Positions 6,942-7,042 of a stretch of DNA of 7,042 bases are shown piece after piece. The stretch spans positions 1 to 7,042 of the forward strand of contig PWTP01000014.1 in NCBI GenBank assembly GCA_003563865.1, written 5' to 3'. Position numbers and translations under genes: made by a program. This DNA comes from Dehalococcoidia bacterium (lineage in GTDB: Bacteria; Chloroflexota; Dehalococcoidia; Dehalococcoidales; CSSed11-197). A model generated the notes under the pieces. The model was not told the DNA's origin and ran no database searches. It saw only the letters and a program-made list of their open reading frames with translations. Within the stretch, counting starts at the first letter, position 1. The number at the start of each line of letters is the position of its first letter.

Positions 6942-6977
6942 GAGACTTCTCGCTTTTATTATTTGCAATCGCTGGGA

Positions 6978-7007
6978 ATTATATCATAACCACATTAAAG
7001 CTGTAAA
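6978..7007 (-). promoter_or_regulatory. Sigma70-type promoter with extended -10 for the rpsO-pnp-dapB-asd-dapA operon
   Basis: The -10 box is a perfect TATAAT (6983-6978), preceded by TG at the extended -10 position (TGATATAAT). The -35 box is TTTACA (7007-7002), five of six consensus bases, with an 18-nt spacer. The expected transcription start is near 6970-6972, giving a leader of about 41 nt before the rpsO TTG at 6929. This is the only convincing promoter seen in the window and probably drives all five tightly packed genes down to dapA. Confidence 0.8.
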
Positions 7008-7042
7008 ACATCATATTGCTTGTTCAACATCTTCTGCTTACC
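6995..7042 (-). CDS. Possible last codons of an unidentified upstream gene
   Basis: One minus-strand frame is open from the right edge for 15 codons and ends at TAA (6997-6995), reading GKQKMLNKQYDVLQL. The other two frames contain stops within the first few codons. If real, the upstream gene would end inside the rpsO promoter, between the -35 and -10 boxes. Genes such as ribF or truB often precede rpsO, but these few residues do not let me recognise either. The stretch is short enough to be open by chance. Confidence 0.25.
   Translation of the reverse strand, partial: GKQKMLNKQYDVLQL

Noticed and set aside
6930..6970. S15 autoregulatory structure in the rpsO leader
   Set aside because: Only a 3-4 bp GAG/CTC pairing is visible next to the ribosome-binding site, too weak to claim without folding and comparison.
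1..7042. Undescribed defence, mobile or biosynthetic system
   Set aside because: All six sizeable coding regions are recognisable housekeeping or metal-transport genes with intact motifs; no repeats, integrase, transposase or unusual composition was seen.

Overview
The window is a stretch of bacterial chromosome with about 45% G+C by eye. Every recognisable gene lies on the minus strand, so transcription runs from the right edge (7042) to the left edge (1). In transcription order the genes are rpsO (ribosomal protein S15), pnp (polynucleotide phosphorylase), dapB, asd and dapA (three enzymes of the aspartate/diaminopimelate route to lysine), then a copper-type P1B ATPase whose C-terminal end is cut off by the left edge.

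Layout. Bases 6930-7042 hold a strong-looking sigma70-type promoter with an extended -10, and possibly the last codons of an unidentified upstream gene. From rpsO to dapA the genes are packed as one apparent operon: 17 nt separate rpsO and pnp, 12 nt separate pnp and dapB (with the start proposed here), 8 nt separate dapB and asd, and asd and dapA overlap by 17 nt. No intrinsic terminator is visible inside this block. After dapA there is a 123-nt gap with competing inverted repeats and a short perfect palindrome, and then the copper ATPase gene. That gap is the only real intergenic region and probably separates two transcription units.

How the genes work together. Asd makes aspartate semialdehyde, DapA condenses it with pyruvate, and DapB reduces the product, so three consecutive steps of lysine/DAP synthesis are encoded together. 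Aspartokinase and the later steps are not in the window. S15 and PNPase belong to translation and RNA turnover. The ATPase is a separate metal-homeostasis function.

Start codons are unusual. Only dapA begins with ATG. asd uses GTG; rpsO, pnp and the ATPase use TTG. dapB has no ATG, GTG or TTG able to give a complete protein and appears to start at ATT. The rpsO start is best placed 39 nt inside the longest open frame.

Organism. The proteins are ordinary bacterial orthologues. The gene order and protein style recall Chloroflexota of the Dehalococcoidia type, but this is a recollection-based guess and not proven by the sequence. I found no CRISPR, mobile element, tRNA, rRNA or phage gene. I do not see an undescribed multi-gene system here; the points worth a second look are translational starts and the dapA-ATPase intergenic structure.
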